The position numbers and the translations under genes are program-made. 64,000 nucleotides of DNA from Kofleriaceae bacterium. GTDB taxonomy: Bacteria; Myxococcota_A; Polyangia; Haliangiales; Haliangiaceae. The notes under the pieces are model-generated. The model did not search any database. It worked only from the letters and a program-made list of their open reading frames with translations, and was not told the origin of the DNA. The DNA lies in contig JAGPCY010000005.1 in NCBI GenBank assembly GCA_018057825.1, positions 186,001-250,000 of the forward strand, given 5' to 3'. Within the stretch, counting starts at the first letter, position 1. Each line of letters opens with the position of its first letter. Positions 19,331 to 30,031 of this stretch are shown piece after piece.

Positions 19331-22246
19331 ATGGTCGCCATGTCTCCGCGCTCGGCGGTCCTCGCCGTCCTCGTCGCCGCCACCGGCCTGGCCCAGGCCG
19401 CGCCCGCCGATCCTGCTGTCATCATCGACGACGATCCGGCGGCGATCCCCGAGCGCTGGCGCACCGGCGTCGCCCTCGGCGCCGATCGGTCCGGCGATCT
19501 GCGCAGGGCGGCGCGCGCGATCCTCGACGCCGCCGCGGTCGCGCCCGAGCGCGCGCTCACCCTCGCCGACGCCGCCGCCCTGGGCGCGCCGGTATCCGCG
19601 GCCTTCGAGCCGCCGCCGACCATCCGGGTCTGGCGCCGCGGCCTCGACGGCTCGACGTCGTCGTGCGCGGGGCGGGTCGACGTCCTGCCCTTCGAGCGCT
19701 ACGTCCGCGGCGTCTTGCCGCACGAGTGGATCCGCTCGTGGAACGCCGAGTCGCTCAAGGCCGGCGCGGTGGCGATCCGCACCTACGCCGCGTACTGGGT
19801 CGGGGCCGGCGGCAAGTACGAGTGCGCCGATCTCGACGACACCACCGCGTCGCAGGTGTACCGCGACGCGGTCTACCCCGAGAGCGACGCCGCGGTCCTC
19901 GCCACCGCCGGCGTCTACGTGGTGCGCGACGACCAGCCGGTCCTCGCCGAGTACAGCGCCGAGAACGGCGATCCCACCGCGACCGGCGTCAGCGAGCCGC
20001 TGTGCGCCGGACGCACCGTCAACGGCCACGGCCGCGGCACCTGTCAGTGGGGCACCCAGCGCTGGGCCCAGGACGGCCAGACCTGGGACTGGATCGTCGC
20101 GCACTACTACCCGGGGGCGACCCTGGCGACCCCGCGACCGGCGCTGGCGGCCACGCTGACCGGCGCCGCGCCGACCTTCGCGATGGCGAGCGGCGACGAG
20201 ATGGTGGTCTATCTCGAGTACGCCAACGACGGCAGCGCGACCTGGCGCCGCGACCAGATCTTCGTCGGCACCACCGGCCCGCGCGATCGCGCCAGCGCGT
20301 TCTGGAAGGCCGAGAACTGGCTCGATCCCGGGCGCCCGACCAGCGTCGACGCCGAGGTCGCGCCGGGCGCGGTCGGGCGGTTCACCTGGGCGATGGTGGC
20401 GCCCGAGGTCGATGAGCCCACGACCTTCGTCGAGACCTTCGGCCTGGTCACCGCCGACGGCGCGTGGTTCGGGCCGGCCGACGACGCGGTGGCCATGACC
20501 ATCACGGTCACGCCGCGCGAGACGGTGGACGGGCGGCCGGAGCAGGGCGGATGCTCGGCGGGCGGCGGCGACGTCGGGCTGGTGGCGATGTCGCTGGCGG
20601 TCGCCTTGGCGGTCGCGAGCCGTCGACGGCGGCTGGCCGCGATCGCGGCTGCGGCGATCCTCGGCTGTGCCGGCCCCGACGCCCCCACGCCCGGGCCGCG
20701 GTACGGCGACGCCGTCGGCGGCCCGTCGGAGCTGGCCGCGGTGTTCCGTCAGGTCGCGTCGGAGTCTGGCGTGCCGGCCGAGGTGCTGGCGGCGCTCGCC
20801 TACCACGAGACCCGCCTGGCGATGATCGCGCCCGAGCCCGACCACGATCACGGCCCGGCGGCCTGGGGCGTGTTCGCGTTGACCGATCACGACGGTCCCC
20901 GTGGCGTGGCCCGCGCGGCCGCCCTGTCCGGCCTGGCGGTCGAGCAGGTGCGCACCGATCCGCTGGCCCACGTCCGGGCCGGCGCCGCCCTCCTGGCCGC
21001 CCACGCCGAGGGCCGCCCGACCACGCTGGCCGGCTGGCGGACCGCCCTCGCGCGGTTCGGTGGCGATGGCGTCGTCGGCGCCGCGCTAGCCGACGGCGTC
21101 CTCGCGACCGTGGCCCGCGGCGCCCGCGGCGTCGACGACGCCGGCCGCAGCCTGACGGTGACCGCCCGTCCGATGCCGGGCCTCGACGAGCCGCCGGCCA
21201 CGCGGCCGGCCGCCCTCGGCTTCCCCGGCGCGCGCTGGGTCCCGGCGGTGGCCGGCAACTATCGGGTCGCCAACCGCGGCGCCGCCGACATCAACTACAT
21301 CGTCGTCCACACCACCCAGGGCAGCTACAACGGCGCGATCAGCTGGTTCCAGAACCCGGCCGCCGAGGTCAGCGCCCACTACGTGATCCGGTCGTCCGAC
21401 GGCGACCTGACCCAGATGGTCGACGACAAGGACATCGCGTACCACGACGCCTGCTTCAACACGAACTCGATCGGCATCGAGCACGAGGGCTTCGTCGCCG
21501 ATCCGGGCCGCTGGTACACCGAGGCGATGTACATGAAGTCGGCGGCGGTGACCGCGTGGTTGTGCGACGCCTACGGCATCCCCAAGGATCGGATGCACAT
21601 CTACGGACACGGGGACGCGCCCGACTGCTCGAGCCACACCGATCCCGGCCCGGGCTGGAACTGGGAGCACTACCTGGCGCTGGTCACCGGCAGCGGCGCG
21701 CCGACGCTGGGGGCCACCGCCGGCGCCCGCGAGTTCCCGACGACCATGACCAGCGGCGAGGAGGCGGTGGCCTACTTCGAGTTCGTCAACGACTCGTCGA
21801 TCACCTGGGGCCTCGACGAGACCCGCCTGGGCACCGCCGAGCCGAGCGATCGCGCGTCGGCGTTCTTCGTCGATGGCAACTGGCTGTCGCCGACCCGCGC
21901 CACCGGCGCCGATCACTCGAACTACGGCCCGGGCGTGACCGGCCGCTTCACGTTCGCGATCCGCGCGCCCGAGGTCGATCGCCCGACCGCGTTCCGCGAG
22001 GCCTTCCAGCTCGTGCAGGAGGGCGTCGGCTGGTTCGGCCCGGTGGTCTACCTCGAGGTGATGGTCTCGCCGCGCGGCGGTGGTTCGGGCTCGGGCTCCG
22101 GCTCGGGCTCGGGGTCGGGCTCCGGCTCGGGGAACGACCCCGGGGGCCAGGCCGAGGGCGGGTGCGCGACCGGCGGTGGCGGTGGGTTCGGCCTCTGTGC
22201 CATCCTGGCCGCGCTTGCGTTCCGTCGCCGCCGCGCTCGCCGCTAG
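19331..22246 (+). CDS. SpoIID-type protein fused in frame to an amidase lipoprotein
   Basis: A 971-residue reading frame that reads as two secreted proteins joined without a stop. Part 1: signal peptide (MSPRSAVLAVLVAATGLAQA), SpoIID-like domain (about 115-270), an Ig-like domain (about 290-395), then a MYXO-CTERM tail with Cys408, a hydrophobic helix and RRRR. Part 2 begins inside that tail: the Arg run, LAAIAAAAILGC (lipobox Cys446), a lytic-transglycosylase-like helical region (HETR), an N-acetylmuramoyl-L-alanine amidase-like domain (about 650-790), a second Ig-like domain homologous to the first, a Gly-Ser linker and another MYXO-CTERM tail. Both parts would act on peptidoglycan. An internal start (ATG 20588 or TTG 20606) could give a separate part 2. 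A missed stop or sequencing error cannot be excluded. Confidence 0.85.
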   Translation: MVAMSPRSAVLAVLVAATGLAQAAPADPAVIIDDDPAAIPERWRTGVALGADRSGDLRRAARAILDAAAVAPERALTLADAAALGAPVSAAFEPPPTIRVWRRGLDGSTSSCAGRVDVLPFERYVRGVLPHEWIRSWNAESLKAGAVAIRTYAAYWVGAGGKYECADLDDTTASQVYRDAVYPESDAAVLATAGVYVVRDDQPVLAEYSAENGDPTATGVSEPLCAGRTVNGHGRGTCQWGTQRWAQDGQTWDWIVAHYYPGATLATPRPALAATLTGAAPTFAMASGDEMVVYLEYANDGSATWRRDQIFVGTTGPRDRASAFWKAENWLDPGRPTSVDAEVAPGAVGRFTWAMVAPEVDEPTTFVETFGLVTADGAWFGPADDAVAMTITVTPRETVDGRPEQGGCSAGGGDVGLVAMSLAVALAVASRRRRLAAIAAAAILGCAGPDAPTPGPRYGDAVGGPSELAAVFRQVASESGVPAEVLAALAYHETRLAMIAPEPDHDHGPAAWGVFALTDHDGPRGVARAAALSGLAVEQVRTDPLAHVRAGAALLAAHAEGRPTTLAGWRTALARFGGDGVVGAALADGVLATVARGARGVDDAGRSLTVTARPMPGLDEPPATRPAALGFPGARWVPAVAGNYRVANRGAADINYIVVHTTQGSYNGAISWFQNPAAEVSAHYVIRSSDGDLTQMVDDKDIAYHDACFNTNSIGIEHEGFVADPGRWYTEAMYMKSAAVTAWLCDAYGIPKDRMHIYGHGDAPDCSSHTDPGPGWNWEHYLALVTGSGAPTLGATAGAREFPTTMTSGEEAVAYFEFVNDSSITWGLDETRLGTAEPSDRASAFFVDGNWLSPTRATGADHSNYGPGVTGRFTFAIRAPEVDRPTAFREAFQLVQEGVGWFGPVVYLEVMVSPRGGGSGSGSGSGSGSGSGSGNDPGGQAEGGCATGGGGGFGLCAILAALAFRRRRARR
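22081..22131 (+). repeat. coding Gly-Ser hexamer repeat
   Basis: GGCTCG/GGCTCC hexamers encode a (Gly-Ser)n linker before the terminal MYXO-CTERM tail of the SpoIID/amidase fusion. Unlike the intergenic arrays, the variable position here is usually G or C. Confidence 0.85.
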
Positions 22247-23543
22247 CTCGCTCGTCGCCGGCGCCGCCTGCGATGGCGCGGTCACGTTGACGATCGCCAG
22301 CGATCGCGCCGTGCCCGGCGAGCTCGACGGCTTCTGCGTCGGCGTCGCCGATCGCGATCTCGGCGGGGGACGCTTCGGGCGTCGCTACCGGCTGGCGCCG
22401 CCGCTCGACGGACTGCCCCAGACCCTGGCCCTCGAGCCGGGCGCCGCCGACGCCGCCTGGGCCTGGGCGGTCGGGACCCGGGCCGGGGTCCCGGTGGTCG
22501 ACGGCGCGGTCGCGGTCGACTTCGCGCGCGACGTCGCCGTGCGGCTCGATCGGTGCCCGGCCGCGCGCGCGGGGGCGATCGAGCTGTCGACGGTCGCCGG
22601 GCCTGGCGGGGCCTTCGCGGTGGCGTCGCGGGGGCCCGGCGGCACCCTGGCGGTCGCGGTCGCCGCCGATCGCGCCGCGGTGGTCGATGTCCGCGGCGGC
22701 GCGCTCGTCCTCGAGGAGCTCCCCGGGGTCGGTGGCGATGCGGTCGTGGCCGCCGATCTCGACGGCGACTGCGCCGACGATCTGGCGGTCGCCCGCGGCG
22801 GGGTGGTCGAGCTGTGGTGGCGCGCCGGCCGCGGCTTCACCCGCGGCCCCGACCTGGCGGGGGCGGCCGCCGCCCTGGCGGCTGCCGACGTCGACGGCGA
22901 CGGCGATCTCGACCTGGCGACTGGCGTCGGCGCGACCCTGACCCTGTGGCGCGGCGACGGCGTCGGCGGCTTCGCCGTGGCCGCCGGCGGCCTCGACCCG
23001 CGCGGCGCGGTGACCGCGGTGACCGCGCTCGCCTTCGGCGACCTCGACCGCGACGGCCACGCCGATCTGCTGGTCGGCCAGGGCGGCGGGCCGGTGGTTG
23101 CGCTCCTCGGCGATCCGGCCGGGGCCGGGGTCCTCACCGCCGCGCCGGGCGCGGTCCCGGCCACGCCGCGGACGGTCGCCGCGCTGACCCTGGGCGATCT
23201 CGACGGCGATGGCGCCGACGACGCGGTGGTCGCGGTCGCCGGCGCGCCGCCGCGGGTCCTCATCAACCGCGGCGGACGCCTCGAGGATCAGAGCTTCGTC
23301 CGGCTTCCGGACAACCTGGGCCCGGCGGTCGGCGTCGCGCTCGGCGACTGGAGCGGCGACTGCGCCGCAGATGTGATCGCCGCCGGGCCGACCTCGGCGG
23401 CGCTGGTCGGGGCGGACGGCGTCCTCGGCGCCGAGGCCACCTGGCCGGCCGCGACCGCGGCCCTGGCCCTCGATCTCGACGACGACGGCGCGGTCGATCG
23501 CCTGGTGGTCGGCCCCGACGGCGCGGCCTGGGGGCGGCGATGA
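22197..23543 (+). CDS. FG-GAP/VCBS repeat lipoprotein
   Basis: A 448-residue predicted lipoprotein. The signal peptide ends in VAGAAC, followed by a beta-rich region and at least five calcium-binding-like loops (DLDGDCADDL, DVDGDGDLDL, DLDRDGHADLL, DLDGDGADDA), the pattern of FG-GAP/VCBS beta-propellers. Such proteins are extracellular and bind ligands or calcium; no catalytic motif is seen. The GTG start was chosen; a TTG at 22215 is equally plausible. Either start lies inside the end of the upstream amidase gene in another frame. It ends in an ATGA overlap with the TPR-like gene, suggesting a co-expressed envelope set. Confidence 0.8.
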   Translation: MPSWPRLRSVAAALAASSLVAGAACDGAVTLTIASDRAVPGELDGFCVGVADRDLGGGRFGRRYRLAPPLDGLPQTLALEPGAADAAWAWAVGTRAGVPVVDGAVAVDFARDVAVRLDRCPAARAGAIELSTVAGPGGAFAVASRGPGGTLAVAVAADRAAVVDVRGGALVLEELPGVGGDAVVAADLDGDCADDLAVARGGVVELWWRAGRGFTRGPDLAGAAAALAAADVDGDGDLDLATGVGATLTLWRGDGVGGFAVAAGGLDPRGAVTAVTALAFGDLDRDGHADLLVGQGGGPVVALLGDPAGAGVLTAAPGAVPATPRTVAALTLGDLDGDGADDAVVAVAGAPPRVLINRGGRLEDQSFVRLPDNLGPAVGVALGDWSGDCAADVIAAGPTSAALVGADGVLGAEATWPAATAALALDLDDDGAVDRLVVGPDGAAWGRR

Positions 23544-24388
23544 GGGCGGTGGTCGCGCTGGTGGCGGTGGCGGTGCTGGCGCCCGGGGCCCACGCCGACG
23601 CGCCCGACGCGCGGGCCCGCGCCGCCCTGGCGTCGGGCGAGCGCCTGTTCGCCGACCAGGAGTATCGGCGCGCGATCAAGGTCCTCATCGGGGTGACCCG
23701 CGACGCCGCCGCCCCGCGCGCGCTGCGGGTCCGGGCCTGGGAGCTGATCGCCCTGGCCCGCTACATCGACGGCGATCTGGGCGGCGCCCGCGACGCCTTC
23801 GAGCGGCTGCTCGAGGCCGACCCCGGGTTTCAGCTCCGCGACACCTCGGGCTCGCCGCGCATCCGCCGGTTCTTCGATCAGGTCCGCGCCGAGGTCGTGC
23901 CGGCGGCGGCCGCCGCTGAGGTCGATCTGGAGCACGCGGCGCCGCGGGCCGCGACCGCCGGCGGCCGCGTCGAGCTCGAGGCCCGGGTGACCCGCGGTCT
24001 GCCCGAGGTCCGGGCGGTGGCGATCCTGTACCGCCGGCTGGGCGCCCTGCGCTACGACGAGCAGGTCGCGCGTCCGGTCGCCGACGATCGCTACCGCGCC
24101 ACCGTCCGCCTGCCGGCGGCCCGCCGCGGCTACGTCCTCGAGTATTTCGTCGAGGCCCGCGGGCCGGCCGGCGCGGTCATCGCCCGGGTCGCCGGCCCCG
24201 ACGCGCCGCTGTCGTTGCGGATCGATCCCGGCGGCGAGCGCGGTCGGCCCTGGTACGGCCGCTGGTACGTGATCGCCGGCGCGGCGGCGCTGGCCGCCGG
24301 GGCCACCGGCGCCGCGGTGTGGGTGGCGACCGACGGCGACGTCCCCGACGGCTCGCTGCCTCCGGGCCGGATCACCGTCACGCCGTGA
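23540..24388 (+). CDS. periplasmic TPR-like protein with C-terminal membrane helix
   Basis: A 282-residue protein with a cleavable-looking signal peptide (MRAVVALVAVAVLAPGAHA). A short TPR-like helical region follows (about 22-100: ALASGERLFADQEYRRAIKV, then YIDGDLGGARDAFERLLEADPGF). A beta-rich domain spans about 130-235, and a hydrophobic helix lies at about 248-268. Proteins of this layout are common beside PEGA kinases in myxobacteria. It is coupled to the FG-GAP gene by an ATGA overlap. No enzymatic residues are visible. Confidence 0.78.
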   Translation: MRAVVALVAVAVLAPGAHADAPDARARAALASGERLFADQEYRRAIKVLIGVTRDAAAPRALRVRAWELIALARYIDGDLGGARDAFERLLEADPGFQLRDTSGSPRIRRFFDQVRAEVVPAAAAAEVDLEHAAPRAATAGGRVELEARVTRGLPEVRAVAILYRRLGALRYDEQVARPVADDRYRATVRLPAARRGYVLEYFVEARGPAGAVIARVAGPDAPLSLRIDPGGERGRPWYGRWYVIAGAAALAAGATGAAVWVATDGDVPDGSLPPGRITVTP

Positions 24389-24472
24389 CCGGGGCCGGCG
24401 CGATGGCGCTTGACCGGCCCTGGCGCCCTCGGTAACAAGGCTCGACGGGGGCCACGCTCCCGGGGAGTCCAC

Positions 24473-25612
24473 ATGAAGAGCCTCGCTTGCCTCGCCAGCC
24501 TCGTCGTCGCCCTGGCCGCCTGTGGGGGCGGTGGCGACGGTCCGATCACCGTCATCGACGCCGCCAACAACGACGGCGGCGGCCTGGTCTGCGATCCGCT
24601 GGCCCCGGCCGGCGCCCAGGGCTGCGCCGCCAACGAGAAGTGCACCTGGATCCGGGTCCAGGGCACGTCGCCCAACATCCTCGGCAAGCTCGGCTGCGTC
24701 CGCGACGGCACCGTCGACGCCGGCGGCACGTGCAACTACGGCGCGATCGGCGAGAGCACCGGCTTCGACGACTGCCGCGCCGGCCTCATCTGCATCGGCG
24801 CCGGCCCCGGCGTGTGCCAGGACATCTGCGGCTTCGACGGCTCGGCCCGGTCGCAGTGCGAGGCCAACTTCGCCTGCACCCGCTACCGCAGCATCTTCAC
24901 CAACAACGGCCAGGGCGAGGTCCCGCTCGCCGGCGCGTGCAACGCGACCTGCGATCCCCTGACCCAGACCCAGACCGGCAACGGTCAGCCCTGTGGCACC
25001 AACCGCGGCTGTTACCTCTTGTCGAGCCAGACCGAGACCACCGCGGTGTGCGTCAACGCCGGCACCCGTCGCCACGGCGAGGTCATCGATCCGCCGTCGG
25101 CCAACGCCTGCCTGCCGTTCCACGCGCCGCGGGTCGCCAACCCGGCCATGCCCGACGTCTTCGAGTGCGGCGCCCTGTGCGCGCCGGCCGACGTCACCGC
25201 CGGGGTCAACGTCGCCTCCGAGGGCGGCATCGACGACGGTTCGGGGATGCCCAAGACCTGCGAGGCCCTGGGCGCCTCGCCGCCCGACAGCCCGACCACC
25301 GGCGAGTCGTGCCGCTACTGGTACGCCCGCGAGCGCTTCACCACCGGCTCGCCGTTCTCCAACACCGTCGGCTGGTGCCTCAAGCACGTCCTCAACTGGC
25401 GCGACACCAACGGCGACATGACCGGCGACGCGCCGGTCCCGCGCTGCATCGACATCGAGGCCGGCGGCGACACCCTGCCGCCGGTCGGCGTCGCCGACGA
25501 CGTCTCGTTCTGGTGCGTGCAGCGTCCGCCCAGCCTGTTCCAGCGCAGCCTGGCGCCGTCCAGCCTGGCGCCGGTCGGGTCCCACGACGACACGATGCTG
25601 TTCGATCCGTAG
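24473..25612 (+). CDS. Cys-rich lipoprotein, hypothetical
   Basis: A 379-residue predicted lipoprotein with lipobox LAAC (Cys17) and a Gly-rich start. It holds more than twenty further cysteines in short CxxxxC-like groups (CDPLAPAGAQGCAANEKC, CRAGLICIGAGPGVC), so it is probably a disulfide-rich extracellular protein. The repeated Cys modules resemble those of many myxobacterial surface lipoproteins of unknown function. The start is supported by GGGGAG seven bases upstream. It stands alone between the TPR-like gene and the FHA activator. I can assign no function. Confidence 0.75.
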   Translation: MKSLACLASLVVALAACGGGGDGPITVIDAANNDGGGLVCDPLAPAGAQGCAANEKCTWIRVQGTSPNILGKLGCVRDGTVDAGGTCNYGAIGESTGFDDCRAGLICIGAGPGVCQDICGFDGSARSQCEANFACTRYRSIFTNNGQGEVPLAGACNATCDPLTQTQTGNGQPCGTNRGCYLLSSQTETTAVCVNAGTRRHGEVIDPPSANACLPFHAPRVANPAMPDVFECGALCAPADVTAGVNVASEGGIDDGSGMPKTCEALGASPPDSPTTGESCRYWYARERFTTGSPFSNTVGWCLKHVLNWRDTNGDMTGDAPVPRCIDIEAGGDTLPPVGVADDVSFWCVQRPPSLFQRSLAPSSLAPVGSHDDTMLFDP

Positions 25613-25688
25613 CGCCGCGCCCCACGAAGACGAAAAAGCGCGCGCTGCACGCAACCGCGTCGCACGGCGATCGATATCGCTCGGTGCG

Positions 25689-27056
25689 ATGACGGTTCTA
25701 GCGCGAGAGTCCTATCCCCCCACCCAGTCAGGCCCCCACGGCCGCCGGGCCGCGGCGCGGGTCGCGGCGCTGCGTGACTTGTCGTCGGGCCTCGAGTACC
25801 CGCTGGCCGGCGACCGCCGCTACGTCCTCGGCAAGGGCGCGAGCTGCGACATCGTCGTGTCCGACCCGTGCGTGTCCCGGGTCCACTGCGTCCTCGAGCG
25901 TCAGGGCGACACCTGGTTCGTCCGCGACTCCGGGAGCCGCAACGGCACCTTCCTCAACCAGCGGCGCGTCGAGTGCGGCGAGATCACGCCGGGGACCGTG
26001 CTCGGGGTCGGCGCGACCCAGTTCGTCGCCCTCGGCCCGGCCGGCCAAGTCCGGGCCGGCTTCGAGCGCCTGATCGGGCGCGACCCGGCGCTCCTGGCCG
26101 CGATCGAGCTGGCCCGGCGCGCGGCCAGCGCCGACTGCAGCGTCCTCATCCTCGGCGAGACCGGCACCGGCAAGGATCTGGTGGCCCAGGCCATCCACGC
26201 CGCGTCGCGCCGCGCCACCGGCCGCTACCTCGCGCTCAACTGCGGCGCCATCCCCCACGAGCTCATCGGTTCGGAGCTGTTCGGCCACGAGCGCGGCGCC
26301 TTCACCGGCGCCACCGGCGAGCGCGACGGCGTCTTCGTCGCCGCCCACGGCGGCACGCTGTTTCTCGACGAGCTCGGCGAGCTGCCGACGGCCCAGCAGC
26401 CCCACCTCTTGCGCGCCCTCGAGACCCGCACCGTGCGCCGGGTCGGCGGCTCCGACGAGCAGCCCTTCGACGCCCGGGTCATCGCCGCCACCAACCGCGA
26501 GGTCGGCCTGGGCACCGAGCGCGGCGCGCTGCGGGTCGACCTGTACCACCGCCTGGCCACCGTCCTCATCCGCCTGCCGCCGCTGCGCAACCGGCCCGGT
26601 GATCTCGACGCCCTGGCCGGCGCCATGCTCGAGGAGCTCGGGCGCGAGCACGGTCCGCGGCGGCTGTCGGCGTCGGCGCGCCGCGCCCTGCGCGAACATC
26701 GCTGGCCGGGCAACGTCCGCGAGCTGCGCCAGGCCTTGACCCGCGCGGTGACGTTCTCCCTCGACGTGATCGATCCCGAGCACCTGTTCCCGACGCCGTG
26801 GGGCCAGCCGGCCGAGGCGGCCGAGTCGGGGGTGCCGTCGATCGGCGGCGAGCGACGGCCACCGCCGCCCGAGGCTGCGCTGGCCGAGGGGCCTGGACTC
26901 AGCCGCTACGACGCGATCGTCAAGGACGCGATGCGCGACGCCCTCGAGCGCCACGGTTCGATCCGCGGCGCCGCCGACTCCCTCGGCATGGCCAAGTCGA
27001 CCTTCGCCGACCGCGCCCGCCGGCTCGGCCTGTCGCTCGGGGGCCGCCGGAAGTGA
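25689..27056 (+). CDS. sigma-54-dependent activator with N-terminal FHA domain
   Basis: A 455-residue enhancer-binding protein. The FHA domain spans about 45-110 (YVLGKGASCDIVV, SRVHC, SRNGTFLN). The AAA+ domain follows with Walker A GETGTGKD (156-163), the sigma-54 contact loop GAFTGA (203-208) and RHRWPGNVREL-type segments. A Fis-type helix-turn-helix is at the C-terminus (SIRGAADSLGMAKSTF). An FHA in place of a receiver domain means the input is probably phosphothreonine from a Ser/Thr kinase, and the PEGA kinase 6.5 kb away is a candidate. Target promoters are unknown. Confidence 0.93.
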   Translation: MTVLARESYPPTQSGPHGRRAAARVAALRDLSSGLEYPLAGDRRYVLGKGASCDIVVSDPCVSRVHCVLERQGDTWFVRDSGSRNGTFLNQRRVECGEITPGTVLGVGATQFVALGPAGQVRAGFERLIGRDPALLAAIELARRAASADCSVLILGETGTGKDLVAQAIHAASRRATGRYLALNCGAIPHELIGSELFGHERGAFTGATGERDGVFVAAHGGTLFLDELGELPTAQQPHLLRALETRTVRRVGGSDEQPFDARVIAATNREVGLGTERGALRVDLYHRLATVLIRLPPLRNRPGDLDALAGAMLEELGREHGPRRLSASARRALREHRWPGNVRELRQALTRAVTFSLDVIDPEHLFPTPWGQPAEAAESGVPSIGGERRPPPPEAALAEGPGLSRYDAIVKDAMRDALERHGSIRGAADSLGMAKSTFADRARRLGLSLGGRRK

Positions 27057-27059
27057 AGG

Positions 27060-27197
27060 CCGAGGCCGAGGCCGAGACCGAGGCCGAGGCCGAGGCCGAG
27101 TCCGAGTCCGAGGCCGAGACCGAGGCGGAGGCCGAGGCCGAGACCGAGACCGAGGCCGAGGCCGAGACCGAGGCCGAGACCGAGAGCGAGACCGAGG
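27060..27197. repeat. hexamer array CSGAGN, 23 units
   Basis: Twenty-three hexamers begin four bases after the stop of the FHA activator and end about 13 bp before the aconitase stop codon, filling the gap between these convergent genes. Units are mostly CCGAGG, CCGAGA and CCGAGT. Confidence 0.95.
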
Positions 27198-27210
27198 CCG
27201 ACCGTCGCGC

Positions 27211-29943
<2,733 letters not shown>

Positions 29944-30031
29944 GGGGTCCTCGGGGGGTGCTCGGCCGCGGACCATACCACCGGCGGCGCGGCGCGCTCG
30001 CGCGCGGCCGACCGATCCGGCGCCGGGATCC

